Assembly (NCBI GenBank): GCA_963782255.1
Contig: CAWAIS010000001.1
Location: forward strand, 2,728,001 to 2,792,000
DNA: 64,000 nt
Direction of reading: 5' to 3'
Source: Roseiarcus sp963782255
GTDB taxonomy: Bacteria; Pseudomonadota; Alphaproteobacteria; Rhizobiales; Beijerinckiaceae
The translations under genes and the position numbers were made by a program. Shown one piece after another: positions 37,162 to 46,213 of this stretch. Below the pieces are notes generated by a model. The model was not told where the DNA came from. It ran no database searches and worked only from the letters and a program-made list of their open reading frames with translations. Within the stretch, counting starts at the first letter, position 1, and each line of letters opens with the position of its first letter.

Positions 37162-39534
37162 ATGGGATGGCGGCTGTTCAGGGCGTTGCTGAGGCTCGTG
37201 TTCGCGCTGGTTGTGGTCGCGGCGCTCGCGGGAGCATACATTTTCTGGCGCGCGATGCCGGTATACGCTGGGTCCGAGAAGCTTCGGGGCCTCACGGCCG
37301 AGGTGCGGGTGTGGCGCGACTCCTACGGCGTGCCTCATATTTTCGCGCGCTCGATGGACGACGCGGCCCGCGCCCTGGGTTATCTGCACGCCAGCGAGCG
37401 GCTGTTTCAGATGGAAGTCACGCGGCGCGTCGGACAGGGACGCATCGCCGAAATGCTTGGCCCGGACTTTCTCAAAGCCGACAAGTTCATGCGCACGCTC
37501 GGCTTCTATCGCGAAGCCGAGGCGAGTTTCTCCGTCCTGTCGCCGTGGGCGCAGAAGCGCCTGCAGGCTTACGCCGACGGCGTCAACGCCTTCCTCGAAA
37601 CCCACAGGAATGCGCTGCCGCCTGAGTTCCTCGTCGTTGGCGACGCCCCGAAGCCGTGGAAACCGGCCAATTCCATGGTCTTCGGCAAGTTGCAGGCGTA
37701 CCAGCTCTCCCACAACTACGAAATCGAGGCGCTGCGCGCGCGGCTGCGCCAAAAACTCGGCCCGGAACAGGCAAACTGGATGTTTCCGGGCACGAAGCCG
37801 GACGCGCCGATCACGACGCTGCCCTCGCTCGGAGACACGCACGCAAGCGGAGACGCCGTCAGCGACCAGATCGGAGCCTTGACGGGCATAGGCCGCGGCG
37901 CGTCGAACGAATGGGTGGTTGCAGGATCGCGAACCGTGACCGGCAAGCCGATCCTCGCGAACGATCCTCACCTCGCCCTCGGCGCCCCGATCCTTTGGTA
38001 TCTCGCGCGGATCGTCACGCCTGAAGCGTCGGTCAAGGGCGGGACGTTCCCGGGAACTCCGGTCGTCATATTGGGCCAGAACGATTCGATCGCCTGGGGG
38101 TTCACGACCGCCAACACGGACACGCAGGACCTATTCATCGAGACGATCGACCCGTCAGACCCTTCGCGGTATCTGACGCCGGACGGCCCTACGCCGTTCG
38201 AAACGCGTGAAGAAACGATTCACGTGAAGGACGCTGCGGACGTCAAGCTCGCAATCCGCGCGACGCGGCATGGGCCCGTCCTCTCCGACGTCCTCGAAGA
38301 TCTGCGCAGCCTCGCAGGGCCCGGCAAAGTCATCGCGCTCGCCTTCACCGGCCTCGGGGACCACGACACCACCGGCGAAGCGCTGATGCGCCTCAACGTC
38401 GCGCGGAACTGGAACGAATTCCTTGACGCGATGCGCGTTTACCAGACGCCGACCCAGAACATCGTCTACGCCGACGTCTCAGGCGACATCGGCTTCTTCA
38501 GCCCCGGCCTCGTTCCCTTGCGCAAATCCGGCGACGGGCTCGCGCCGGTCGATGGCGCGTCGGGCGCCTTCGACTGGATAGGGACCATTCCGTTCGATGA
38601 GCTTCCACAACTGCATAATCCGGAGGTTGGCTTCGCCTTCAACGCCAACAACGCGAATGTCCAAGACGACCATCAGCCGACATTCGGTCAGGACTGGGAC
38701 GAGGACTTCCGGGCGCGACGCATACAGCAATTCATGAACACGATCGACAAGCACAGCCTGGACACGTCGGCCGAGATGCAGGCCGACCGGCTGTCACTGG
38801 CGGCGAAGGCGATGCAGCCTTTCATCGCCAAAATCGCGCCCTCCGACGAGCGCGCGCGGCAGGCGCAGACGATGCTCATGAGCTGGAACGCGGTCATGGA
38901 CCAGAACCGCGTTGAACCCTTGATATTCACGGCTTTTCTCGGGTCGCTGCACCGGATCCTGCTCGAAGAGAAGACAGGCCTCAAAATGGCGGAGAAGGAC
39001 CCCTTCGCGGCGACGACGCTGATCTCGTTGATGAACGACCATCCGTCCTGGTGCGACGCGCCGGACAAGCCCGATCCGGATTGCCGCGAGACGCTCGGCC
39101 GCGCGCTCGACGAAGGATTGGCTCTGTTGGTCAAGCGGGACGGCGCGGACATGAGCCAATGGCGCTGGGGCGCCGAGCACATCGCCCTTCTGCAGAACAA
39201 GGTCTTCAGCCACGTGCCGCTCCTCGACCGCATCAGCGATCTCAGCGTGCCGTCGAGCGGTGGGTTCTACACACTCGACCGCGGCGGTGGCTTCGAGGAG
39301 CCGAACGGAAAGCCGTTCGCGCGCACGCACGGCGCCGGATACCGGGGCGTCTACGACCTCGCCGACCCTGCGAAGTCCCGCTTCATCATTACGACGGGCG
39401 AATCGGGCCACATCTTTTCACGCCACTATCGCGACCTGGTCCCGCTTTGGAACGACGTGAAGTCGATCACGTTGGCCGGCTCCGAGGCGGACCTGGAAAA
39501 GGCGGGCGCCCAAAAACTGACATTCTCCCCCTAA
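37162..39534 (+). CDS. Penicillin-acylase-family (S45) Ntn hydrolase
   Basis: A 790-residue precursor anchored by an N-terminal membrane or signal segment (LRLVFALVVVAALAGAYIFW). The A-chain starts with DSYGVPHIFARSMDDAARALGYLHASERLFQM, split here as DSYGVPHIFA and GYLHASERLFQME. The autocatalytic B-chain begins at Ser248 in GRGASNEWVVAGSRT, followed by ILANDPHL. TFPGTPVVILGQNDSIAWGFT is also family-typical. Substrates could be acyl-homoserine lactones, beta-lactams or other amides; the sequence does not decide. AAGGGGGGAA precedes the ATG. It follows xth by 14 bases and may be co-transcribed. Confidence 0.92.
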   Translation: MGWRLFRALLRLVFALVVVAALAGAYIFWRAMPVYAGSEKLRGLTAEVRVWRDSYGVPHIFARSMDDAARALGYLHASERLFQMEVTRRVGQGRIAEMLGPDFLKADKFMRTLGFYREAEASFSVLSPWAQKRLQAYADGVNAFLETHRNALPPEFLVVGDAPKPWKPANSMVFGKLQAYQLSHNYEIEALRARLRQKLGPEQANWMFPGTKPDAPITTLPSLGDTHASGDAVSDQIGALTGIGRGASNEWVVAGSRTVTGKPILANDPHLALGAPILWYLARIVTPEASVKGGTFPGTPVVILGQNDSIAWGFTTANTDTQDLFIETIDPSDPSRYLTPDGPTPFETREETIHVKDAADVKLAIRATRHGPVLSDVLEDLRSLAGPGKVIALAFTGLGDHDTTGEALMRLNVARNWNEFLDAMRVYQTPTQNIVYADVSGDIGFFSPGLVPLRKSGDGLAPVDGASGAFDWIGTIPFDELPQLHNPEVGFAFNANNANVQDDHQPTFGQDWDEDFRARRIQQFMNTIDKHSLDTSAEMQADRLSLAAKAMQPFIAKIAPSDERARQAQTMLMSWNAVMDQNRVEPLIFTAFLGSLHRILLEEKTGLKMAEKDPFAATTLISLMNDHPSWCDAPDKPDPDCRETLGRALDEGLALLVKRDGADMSQWRWGAEHIALLQNKVFSHVPLLDRISDLSVPSSGGFYTLDRGGGFEEPNGKPFARTHGAGYRGVYDLADPAKSRFIITTGESGHIFSRHYRDLVPLWNDVKSITLAGSEADLEKAGAQKLTFSP

Positions 39535-39771
39535 GTCGTCGGCCACGGCCGGGTGCTTCGTCCTTCGCGACGCCCGTTTCACGGATCGCAGCGCAAGCAT
39601 CGCCAAACGAAACGCCAGCATCTTTGACGCCGTTGCGGAACAGCCCGTGGAGCTTCCTCCGAAAGTACCGTTGCCGATTCCGCATAGCTTTAGGAGATAT
39701 ATCCGCAACGCCGCCTTGTAACGTCTTGCAGTCGTAAGCCGGCAGGCGCCGCGTTCCATCGGAGGAACCCC

Positions 39772-41292
39772 ATGTATCAGGCAGCAATAGACAAGATTGC
39801 GGCGCGCGGACTGATCCGCGACCGGTATGACAACTTCATCGGCGGCAAGTGGGTCGCCCCGGTCGAGGGCCGGTATTTCGACAATCCGAGCCCGGTGACC
39901 GGCAAGCGCTTGTGCGGCGTTCCCCGCTCATCCGCGGCCGACATCGAGCTTGCGCTCGACGCCGCGCACAAGGCGAAAGACGCCTGGGGCAAGACCCCGG
40001 CCGCCGAGCGTGCGCTCATCCTGAACAAAATCGCCGACAAGATGGAGGCCAACCTCGATCTCCTTGCCCTCGTCGAAACGCTCGACAACGGCAAGCCCAT
40101 CCGCGAGACGACCTACGCCGACCTTCCGCTCTGCGTCGACCATTGGCGCTATTTCGCCGGCGCTGTGCGGGCGCAGGAAGGGTCGCTCTCCGAGATCGAT
40201 CACGACACCGTCGCCTACCATTTCCACGAGCCGCTCGGCGTCGTCGGCCAGATCATCCCGTGGAACTTCCCGATGCTGATGGCGGTGTGGAAGCTCGCGC
40301 CTGCGATCGCGGCCGGCAATTGCGTCGTCTTGAAGCCCGCCGAACAGACGCCTCTCGGCATCCTGATCGTCGCTGAGCTCATTGCCGACATTCTTCCGGC
40401 CGGCGTTCTCAATATCGTCAACGGCTTCGGGGTCGAGGCCGGCAAGCCCCTCGCCCAAAACAAGCGCATCTCGAAGATCGCATTCACTGGCGAGACGACG
40501 ACCGGTCGCCTGATCATGCAATATGCCTCCGACAACCTCATTCCCGTAACGCTTGAGCTCGGCGGCAAGTCGCCGAACATCTTCTTCGCCGACGTGATGG
40601 ACGCCGACGATGATTACTTCGACAAGTGCCTCGAGGGCTTCACCATGTTCGCCTTGAACCAGGGTGAGGTCTGCACGTGCCCCAGCCGAGCGCTCGTTCA
40701 GGAGTCGATCTACGATCGGTTCATGGAGCGCGCCGTCGAGCGCACCAAGAAGGTCAAGCAGGGCCATCCGCTCGACATGTCGACGATGATCGGCGCCCAG
40801 GCTTCGACCGACCAGCTCGAGAAGATCCTGTCCTACCTCGACATCGGCAAGCAGGAAGGCGCCCAGGTGTTGACCGGCGGCAAGCGCGCTCATCTCGAGG
40901 GCGAACTGGCCGGGGGCTACTACATCGAGCCGACGATCTTCGCCGGCAACAACAAGATGCGCGTCTTCCAGGAAGAAATCTTCGGCCCGGTCGTTTCAGT
41001 GGCGAAGTTCAAGGACGACGCTGAAGCGCTGGAAATCGCCAACGACACCCTGTATGGCCTCGGCTCCGGCGTCTGGACCCGCAACGGCAACCGGGCCTAT
41101 CGCTTCGGTCGTGCGATTCAGGCCGGGCGCGTCTGGACCAACTGCTATCACGCCTACCCGGCCCATGCGGCGTTCGGCGGCTACAAGCAATCCGGCATCG
41201 GGCGCGAGACCCACAAGATGATGCTTGACCACTATCAGCAGACCAAGAACCTCCTCGTCAGCTACTCGACGAAGGCGCTCGGCTTCTTCTGA
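39772..41292 (+). CDS. NAD-dependent aldehyde dehydrogenase (ExaC/AcoD type)
   Basis: A 506-residue aldehyde dehydrogenase oxidising short aldehydes such as acetaldehyde. Visible are the cofactor motif PWNFPMLMAVWKLAPAIAAG, the catalytic Glu in TLELGGKSPN and the nucleophile Cys in NQGEVCTCPSRAL (the second Cys is a family feature of this subgroup). EEIFGPVVSV and GGYKQSGIGRETH are also present. A DUF779 gene follows, as is usual for this subgroup, but a terminator stands between them. A 237-base gap upstream probably holds the promoter. Confidence 0.95.
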   Translation: MYQAAIDKIAARGLIRDRYDNFIGGKWVAPVEGRYFDNPSPVTGKRLCGVPRSSAADIELALDAAHKAKDAWGKTPAAERALILNKIADKMEANLDLLALVETLDNGKPIRETTYADLPLCVDHWRYFAGAVRAQEGSLSEIDHDTVAYHFHEPLGVVGQIIPWNFPMLMAVWKLAPAIAAGNCVVLKPAEQTPLGILIVAELIADILPAGVLNIVNGFGVEAGKPLAQNKRISKIAFTGETTTGRLIMQYASDNLIPVTLELGGKSPNIFFADVMDADDDYFDKCLEGFTMFALNQGEVCTCPSRALVQESIYDRFMERAVERTKKVKQGHPLDMSTMIGAQASTDQLEKILSYLDIGKQEGAQVLTGGKRAHLEGELAGGYYIEPTIFAGNNKMRVFQEEIFGPVVSVAKFKDDAEALEIANDTLYGLGSGVWTRNGNRAYRFGRAIQAGRVWTNCYHAYPAHAAFGGYKQSGIGRETHKMMLDHYQQTKNLLVSYSTKALGFF

Positions 41293-41302
41293 TCCGGAGA
41301 CC

Positions 41303-41339
41303 CGCGGGCGGAGGTTTGCTTCAGCCCGCGTTTTCTTTT
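41303..41339 (+). terminator. Rho-independent terminator or attenuator between ald and the DUF779 gene
   Basis: CGCGGGC (41303-41309) pairs with GCCCGCG (41324-41330) and is followed directly by TTTTCTTTT. It lies 10 bases after the aldehyde dehydrogenase stop and 18 bases before the DUF779 start, so it should lower read-through into that gene. Confidence 0.75.
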
Positions 41340-41356
41340 CGCGCGGGAGATTTGTC

Positions 41357-41737
41357 ATGATCCGTCGCGTCGAAATCACGGACGCCGCGACCGCCGTGGT
41401 CGCGCGTCTGCGTCAGGCGCATGGCGCCCTGATGTTCCACCAGTCGGGCGGCTGCTGCGACGGCTCCTCGCCGATGTGCTACCCAAACGGCGATTTCCGC
41501 GTCGGGCCGCAGGACGTTTATCTTGGCGAGATTGCCGGCTGTCCGTTCTATATCGGCGCCGCCCAGTTCGAATACTGGCGCCACACCCAGCTCATCATCG
41601 ATGTCGTACCGGGGCGCGGCGGCGGCTTCTCGCTCGAAGCGCCCAAAGGCGTGCGGTTCCTGACCCGCAGCCGCGTCTTCACGGACGAAGAAGCGGCCGA
41701 ACTCGAGGCAGCGGGCGAGCCGGCGCGGGCCAGCTGA
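41357..41737 (+). CDS. DUF779 family protein
   Basis: A 126-residue protein starting MIRRVEITDAATAVV. The family block HQSGGCCDGSSPMCYP has three Cys that could bind metal or form disulfides, and FYIGAAQFEYWRHTQLIIDV is also typical. DUF779 genes almost always accompany acetaldehyde-type aldehyde dehydrogenases, but the function is unknown. The upstream terminator implies lower or separately controlled expression. Confidence 0.88.
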   Translation: MIRRVEITDAATAVVARLRQAHGALMFHQSGGCCDGSSPMCYPNGDFRVGPQDVYLGEIAGCPFYIGAAQFEYWRHTQLIIDVVPGRGGGFSLEAPKGVRFLTRSRVFTDEEAAELEAAGEPARAS

Positions 41738-41983
41738 CCCCCTGCTGGCGCTCCGCGACAGCTCCGGTGGTAAGCACGCCGGGGCGTAGCATGTCGATCT
41801 GGCCGCCGCCGGCGGGGCGGCCTATCGGGAACGTCTCTTGAGCTTCCTCAATTCCACCTTGCGCGAACCTCCGCTCGTCAAGGCGGTCTTCGTTGAGATT
41901 CGCCCGATACTGGGCGGGTTTGGCCGCAACCTTGCCTTATTCCCACACTAGCGGCCGGCTGAGGCAGTCGCTAAGGTGTTGTG

Positions 41984-42697
41984 ATGACTCAGGCGCGCCG
42001 AATACTGATTGTGGATGACGACGCCGACCTGCGCAACGCGCTGGTCGAGCAGCTCGCTCTGCATCCGGAATTTGAGGTCGAAGCGGTCGAAACGGCGGAG
42101 GCCGCGCTGAACGCCGTCACCGAGTCGCCGCCGGACATCGTCATCATGGACGTCGGTCTGCCCGACCTCGACGGACGCGAGGCCGTCAAGCGGCTGCGGC
42201 GCGACGGCTACCGCCGGCCGATCATCATGCTGACCGCGCACGATTCCGACGCCGACGCGGTCCAGGGGTTGGACTCCGGCGCCAACGACTATGTCGGAAA
42301 GCCGTTCCGGCTGGTCGTTTTGCTGGCGCGCATCCGCTCCCAGCTTCGCCAGTACGAGGCGAGCGAGGACGCTGAATTCCAGGTGGGTCCCTACACTTTT
42401 CGGCCGACGTCGAAGAATCTCATCGGCGCCAACGGCGTCAAGCTGCGCCTGACCGAAAAGGAAGCCGCGATCCTGCGCTATCTGCACCGGGCGGAGCAGC
42501 AGCCGGTCGCGCGCGAAACGCTTCTCAAACACGTCTGGGGCTATAACGCCAACGTCACCACGCACACGCTCGAGACCCATATCTACCGGCTGCGACAGAA
42601 GATCGAGAACAATCCGGCGGAGGCGCAACTCCTCGTCACCGAGGGCGGCGGCTACAAGCTCGTGGCCGGCGTGGCGACCGGAGGACGATCCGGGTGA
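41984..42697 (+). CDS. OmpR-family response regulator (CenR-like)
   Basis: A 237-residue two-component regulator. The receiver domain has the acidic pocket DDD at 11-13, phospho-acceptor Asp56 (DIVIMDVGLPD) and Lys106 (NDYVGKPF). The winged-helix DNA-binding domain starts near 135 and includes KEAAILRYLHRAEQQPVARE and VTTHTLETHIYRLRQKIE. Resembles CenR-type envelope regulators of Rhizobiales. No histidine kinase is adjacent. Another ATG one codon upstream is possible. Its stop overlaps the next start (GTGA). Confidence 0.9.
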   Translation: MTQARRILIVDDDADLRNALVEQLALHPEFEVEAVETAEAALNAVTESPPDIVIMDVGLPDLDGREAVKRLRRDGYRRPIIMLTAHDSDADAVQGLDSGANDYVGKPFRLVVLLARIRSQLRQYEASEDAEFQVGPYTFRPTSKNLIGANGVKLRLTEKEAAILRYLHRAEQQPVARETLLKHVWGYNANVTTHTLETHIYRLRQKIENNPAEAQLLVTEGGGYKLVAGVATGGRSG

Positions 42698-43641
42698 CGC
42701 TCGACGGCGACGTTGCGCGGCTGGCGCGCACGCGCCCGTTCGATCTTTTGCCGCGCGAGGCGCTGCAGCTCATCGCCTTTTCCGGCGAGAAACGGCGCCT
42801 CAAGGCGGGAGAGACCCTGTTTCTCGCCGGCGAGATGGGCGACGCGGGCTACTTCGTCCAGTCCGGCGCGATTGCGCTGATCGAGAAGGGCGCGGATGAA
42901 GAGCGCGCGAAACGCGTCGGCCCGGGCGCGCTGATCGGCGAGAGCGCGCTTTACGCGCCGATCACCCGGCGGGTCGAGGCGCGGGCCGTCGAGGACGCGA
43001 TGGTGACGCGGGTGACGCGCGAGACCTTTCGCCGGGTTCTGGCCGAGTTTCCGGCGGCCGCAGAGAAGGTGCGGGCGGCGGTCGCCGCGCGGACCCGCCA
43101 GTTTGTCGACGGCCTCGACGCGGCCCGCGTCAAGTCGCTCGACGGGGGGCGCCGCCGCGCCCTCGCAGCGCGCGATGACCGTCGGGGAAGCAAACCGCCT
43201 CGCGGGCTTGCGCGCGCCGACACTCGCGGACATCGAGGCGCTGGCGGACGCGGCCTTCGCGCGGTTGCCCGCGACCTTCCGCCGGCTTTGCGAGGGGCTC
43301 ATCATTCAGGTCGACGACTTCCCCAACGACGAGACGCTCGACGAGATGGGCGCGGAAACCGAATTCGACCTCCTCGGCCTCTTCCGCGGGCGCGGGCTTG
43401 CCCATCGCGGCGCGGTCGGGGAAACGGGCGAGCTCCCCAACATGATCTGGCTCTATCGCCGCCCGCTCCTGGATTTCTGGTGCGAGGGCGAGGACACGCT
43501 GAACGCCGTCATCACCCATGTGCTCGTGCACGAGATCGGCCATCACTTCGGCCTCTCGGACGAGGACATGGAGGCGATCGAGCGTTCGAGCGGCTGAGCG
43601 ATTCGGCCCTCTTTCGCCCACATTCAGGCGCGAGGCCTTAG
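42694..43641 (+). CDS. Cyclic-nucleotide-binding-domain protein with an out-of-frame overlap
   Basis: The first 150 residues form a CAP_ED-type domain (RPFDLLPREALQLIAFSG, KAGETLFLAGEMGDAGYF, LIGESALYAPITRR) ending in RTRQFVDGLDAARVKSLD. No DNA-binding domain follows. After a G6 run (43144-43149) the frame continues 165 codons across the zincin gene in another register as Arg-rich sequence without any domain. With seven Gs the frame would stop at a TGA overlapping the zincin ATG; with five it would fuse to the zincin. The real end is therefore probably near 43176. The GTG start overlaps the response-regulator stop, indicating coupling. Confidence 0.7.
   Translation: MTLDGDVARLARTRPFDLLPREALQLIAFSGEKRRLKAGETLFLAGEMGDAGYFVQSGAIALIEKGADEERAKRVGPGALIGESALYAPITRRVEARAVEDAMVTRVTRETFRRVLAEFPAAAEKVRAAVAARTRQFVDGLDAARVKSLDGGRRRALAARDDRRGSKPPRGLARADTRGHRGAGGRGLRAVARDLPPALRGAHHSGRRLPQRRDARRDGRGNRIRPPRPLPRARACPSRRGRGNGRAPQHDLALSPPAPGFLVRGRGHAERRHHPCARARDRPSLRPLGRGHGGDRAFERLSDSALFRPHSGARP
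43175..43597 (+). CDS. Zincin-like metallopeptidase family protein
   Basis: A 140-residue minimal zincin. The metal-binding motif is HEIGHHFGLSDEDM (His-Glu-x-x-His plus downstream Asp/Glu), preceded by MIWLYRRPLLDFWCEGEDTL and VTHVLV-type strand segments of the family. Such small proteins occur beside two-component or cyclic-nucleotide genes in Rhizobiales; substrates are unknown. Start taken at the ATG at 43175, which lies inside the frame of the preceding gene. Confidence 0.85.
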   Translation: MTVGEANRLAGLRAPTLADIEALADAAFARLPATFRRLCEGLIIQVDDFPNDETLDEMGAETEFDLLGLFRGRGLAHRGAVGETGELPNMIWLYRRPLLDFWCEGEDTLNAVITHVLVHEIGHHFGLSDEDMEAIERSSG

Positions 43642-43752
43642 AAACTGCGGGATTCCCACGCCTTCACAAGGGCGTCATGCACGCTGTAGAGTAATGCCCG
43701 TGGTTGGATTCGAGATCCGGCGGGTGCGACGTGCGGAGGACGGAGCGTCTTA

Positions 43753-44319
43753 GTGACGGTTCATGTTCAGGCGGTCACGCCAAGCAGTTGTCCTGCGCTC
43801 GTTTTGAACGCGGATTTCCGCCCGCTGAGCTACTATCCCTTGTCGATCTGGTGCTGGCAGGACGCGATCAAGGCGGTGTTCCTCGATCGCGTGAACATCA
43901 TCTCCGAATATGAGACGACGGTCCGAAGTCCGTCGTTCGAGATGCGGCTGCCCTCGGTCGTCTCGCTGAAGAGCTACGTCAAGTCGACGCGTTTCCCGGC
44001 CTTCACGCGGTTCAACGTGTTCTTACGCGACCGCTTCACCTGCCAATACTGCGGCGACCGCGAGGACCTGACCTTCGACCACGTCGTTCCCCGTTCGAGG
44101 GGCGGCATCACAACCTGGGAGAACGTGGTCGCGGCCTGCTCGGTCTGCAACCTCAAGAAGGCCGACATGATGCCCTCGGTCGCCCGAATGTGGCCCGCGA
44201 CCGAACCCTACCAGCCGACGGTGCATGATTTGCACCAGAACGGCCGGCTATTCCCGCCCAATTATTTGCACGAGAGCTGGATGGACTATCTCTATTGGGA
44301 CAGCGAGCTGGAGGAGTAA
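43753..44319 (+). CDS. HNH endonuclease family protein
   Basis: A 188-residue protein from a GTG start (VTVHVQAVTP). The C-terminal HNH nuclease has zinc knuckles CQYCG and CSVCN, and the core LTFDHVVPRSRGG with the metal-binding Asp-His pair, then WENVVAAC. The N-terminal half (LVLNADFRPLSYYPLSIWCWQ) is the conserved partner domain of this widespread chromosomal group. Its DNA substrate is not established. It is a stand-alone gene, not next to phage or restriction genes. Confidence 0.92.
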   Translation: MTVHVQAVTPSSCPALVLNADFRPLSYYPLSIWCWQDAIKAVFLDRVNIISEYETTVRSPSFEMRLPSVVSLKSYVKSTRFPAFTRFNVFLRDRFTCQYCGDREDLTFDHVVPRSRGGITTWENVVAACSVCNLKKADMMPSVARMWPATEPYQPTVHDLHQNGRLFPPNYLHESWMDYLYWDSELEE

Positions 44320-44345
44320 GCCTGCTCGCGCGGCGTCGGCGCCTC

Positions 44346-44520
44346 CAAGGAAAACCAAGCCAAACCAAGCTAAATCCAAGCTAGACCAAACCAAATGCAA
44401 GGAAAATGCAAGGAATTAACCTTGTATTTCCTTGCATTTCCTTTGGCGAATCGGGACTTTTCAATGGGTTACGAGCGAGTCGGCCGAGGGTTACGAGCGA
44501 GTTGGCCGAAAAAAATTTGC
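44346..44520 (-). repeat. Hairpin-bearing repeat, copy B (inverted relative to copy A)
   Basis: Reverse complement of the sequence at 32966-33106 with two expansions. One is an added TTGCATTTTCC unit next to the hairpin. The other is a 22-base tandem duplication beginning GGGTTACGAGCGAGT (44465-44486 and 44487-44508, one mismatch). It begins 26 bases after the HNH stop. The following 300 bases to 44819 contain no gene I can support. Confidence 0.8.
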
Positions 44521-44819
44521 GCTTGGCCCTGGCGGGCCACGACTTCGCGTGTTGCATCCAGTTGACCGGTCAAGTGATTAATATCAAAGGTCATCGTGCC
44601 CACGGGGCCCGGAACCAGGGAGTAAGCCAGGCACAAGGGACCCGCGTCGTCCGACTGCACCTCTGCTGCTCGTGAAAAGCCATGGCCGAATTTCTCCCTC
44701 GCACCCCTGAGGACGCATTGCGCCCGAATTCTCATTATAGCGCGTATTCTGAATATCAGGAAGCATTTGTTCGCCGCGGCGATCTGAGCGCGCCGTGTAC
44801 CAAGCAATCGATCTGCCTG

Positions 44820-46046
44820 TCATCTGGCGCGCAATGCGTCAAACACGACCTGATCGTACTGCCAAAGACGCTCGAAGAACCGCGGCGCTCGATCCTCGCC
44901 GTCACCGTTCGGCGAAGCGAATCGCACGATTTCGGCGAGGGTTCGCTTCCCGTCAATGGTGCCAAGCAGCCTGTCTTCGAAAGCGTCGACGGTCAGAACG
45001 AGGTCCGTGAATGTGTGCGACTGATTGATCAGCACCGCGACGCTGCCGGGCGGCAGACGCTCGCGCACGCGCACCGTCCACGGCAACGCGATCGGAACGT
45101 AAGCGCGCCAACGATCATCGGCGAATGTGATCGGCTGGCTTTCGCCGGCGCCGTCGTCTCGGTACGCGATGAAGCTGTGCGATACCATGGTTCCGCGGAA
45201 AATCTCGACGGCGGCGTGTTGCTGCCGCGAGGGCAGCGCGGCTAGTCGCGAAGCGTGTGGGCTGCTGGCCAAAGCCCCGCATTGCGCAAGGTAGGGCGCC
45301 TGCTCGATCCAGCGGCCAAAGGACATGCCGCAGCGATCGAGCCACGCATACAATTCGGGGACGGTATAGGCGCGGTCCTGGGGATGAAGGAGTGCGTCCG
45401 CCATCGCCTCCGGCCGCCAGAAATCCTTAGACCGGCGCAGCAGGCCTGAGATCGGGTGGTCCGCCGGCAACGCTTCGAGCGCGGCGCGGAGCGTTCGCAG
45501 ATCTGCCGCTGACGCTTCAATTTCGAGCAGACGGCAGTACTCCTGCATCATATAGATCCCGACCCGGCCGTAGCGTGCATAGACCATCAGGCGCATCGCG
45601 CCACTCGGTCGCAGGACGTCGCGAAGGGCGCGAAGACCGTGGTCTGGATCGGGCAAGTGGTGCAGCACTCCCGTACAAACCACGAGGTCGAAGGAGCGGC
45701 CAATCTCCGAGACGCGCTCGATCGGGAGTCGATGCAGTTCGAGATTCTCGAGATTGTACTTGCGCTGAAGATCGCGCGTGTGGCGAAGGCTCGTGTCGCT
45801 GATGTCGATCGCGGTGATTCGAGCATCGGGCTCGCGAAGCGCGTACCTCGCGGCCTGCGATGTGCCGCAGCCGGCGACTAGGATTTCTAGGTTTCCGCGC
45901 GGCTCCTTTGCCGGCCAAATCAGATGAAACTCGGCTCGGCGACGATCTCGGTCTTTGTAGAGATCGCGGTGTGCGTCCAGATCCGTGAGCGGGGGCGGAT
46001 AGGGCATCCTTTCGTAGAATTCGCGGACCTCGTCGATGCGGTTCAC
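44820..46046 (-). CDS. SAM-dependent methyltransferase with long C-terminal extension
   Basis: A 408-residue protein from a GTG start at 46046 preceded by GAGGAGGG at six bases. The class I methyltransferase core shows the SAM motif EILVAGCGTSQAARYA, the acidic AIDISDTSLRH and VVCTGVLHHLPDPDHGL. After about residue 230 a separate region continues with AYTVPELYAWLDRCGMSFGRW and a C-terminal part of unknown fold (TIDGKRTLAEIVRFAS). The substrate is unknown. It converges with no neighbour and lies downstream of the sulfatase terminator. Confidence 0.88.
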   Translation of the reverse strand: MNRIDEVREFYERMPYPPPLTDLDAHRDLYKDRDRRRAEFHLIWPAKEPRGNLEILVAGCGTSQAARYALREPDARITAIDISDTSLRHTRDLQRKYNLENLELHRLPIERVSEIGRSFDLVVCTGVLHHLPDPDHGLRALRDVLRPSGAMRLMVYARYGRVGIYMMQEYCRLLEIEASAADLRTLRAALEALPADHPISGLLRRSKDFWRPEAMADALLHPQDRAYTVPELYAWLDRCGMSFGRWIEQAPYLAQCGALASSPHASRLAALPSRQQHAAVEIFRGTMVSHSFIAYRDDGAGESQPITFADDRWRAYVPIALPWTVRVRERLPPGSVAVLINQSHTFTDLVLTVDAFEDRLLGTIDGKRTLAEIVRFASPNGDGEDRAPRFFERLWQYDQVVFDALRAR

Positions 46047-46213
46047 CTCGGCCCTCCTCGGATGTCGGATGCGGGCGCCGGCTGTTACGCTGAACCCAGT
46101 TGGCCCGCCATGGCGGCGCACATCATGGCACCGCGCTCATCGACGGAGTTGTGCTCTACGGCGGCGTGTCTCTTTGAAGCGCTTTCCAATATTGCGCGCT
46201 TTGGGCTTGAAAA

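Noticed and set aside
41801..41827. GC-rich inverted repeat after the DUF779 gene considered as a terminator
   Set aside because: The stem is imperfect and no T-run follows on the coding strand.
44465..44508. Direct 22-base tandem repeat considered as a CRISPR-like unit
   Set aside because: There are only two abutting units with no spacers; it is a local duplication within repeat copy B. No CRISPR array or cas gene is seen in the window.
44682..45245. Plus-strand frame opposite the methyltransferase
   Set aside because: Most of it is antisense to a well-supported methyltransferase, and the unique N-terminal part has no domain or ribosome site.
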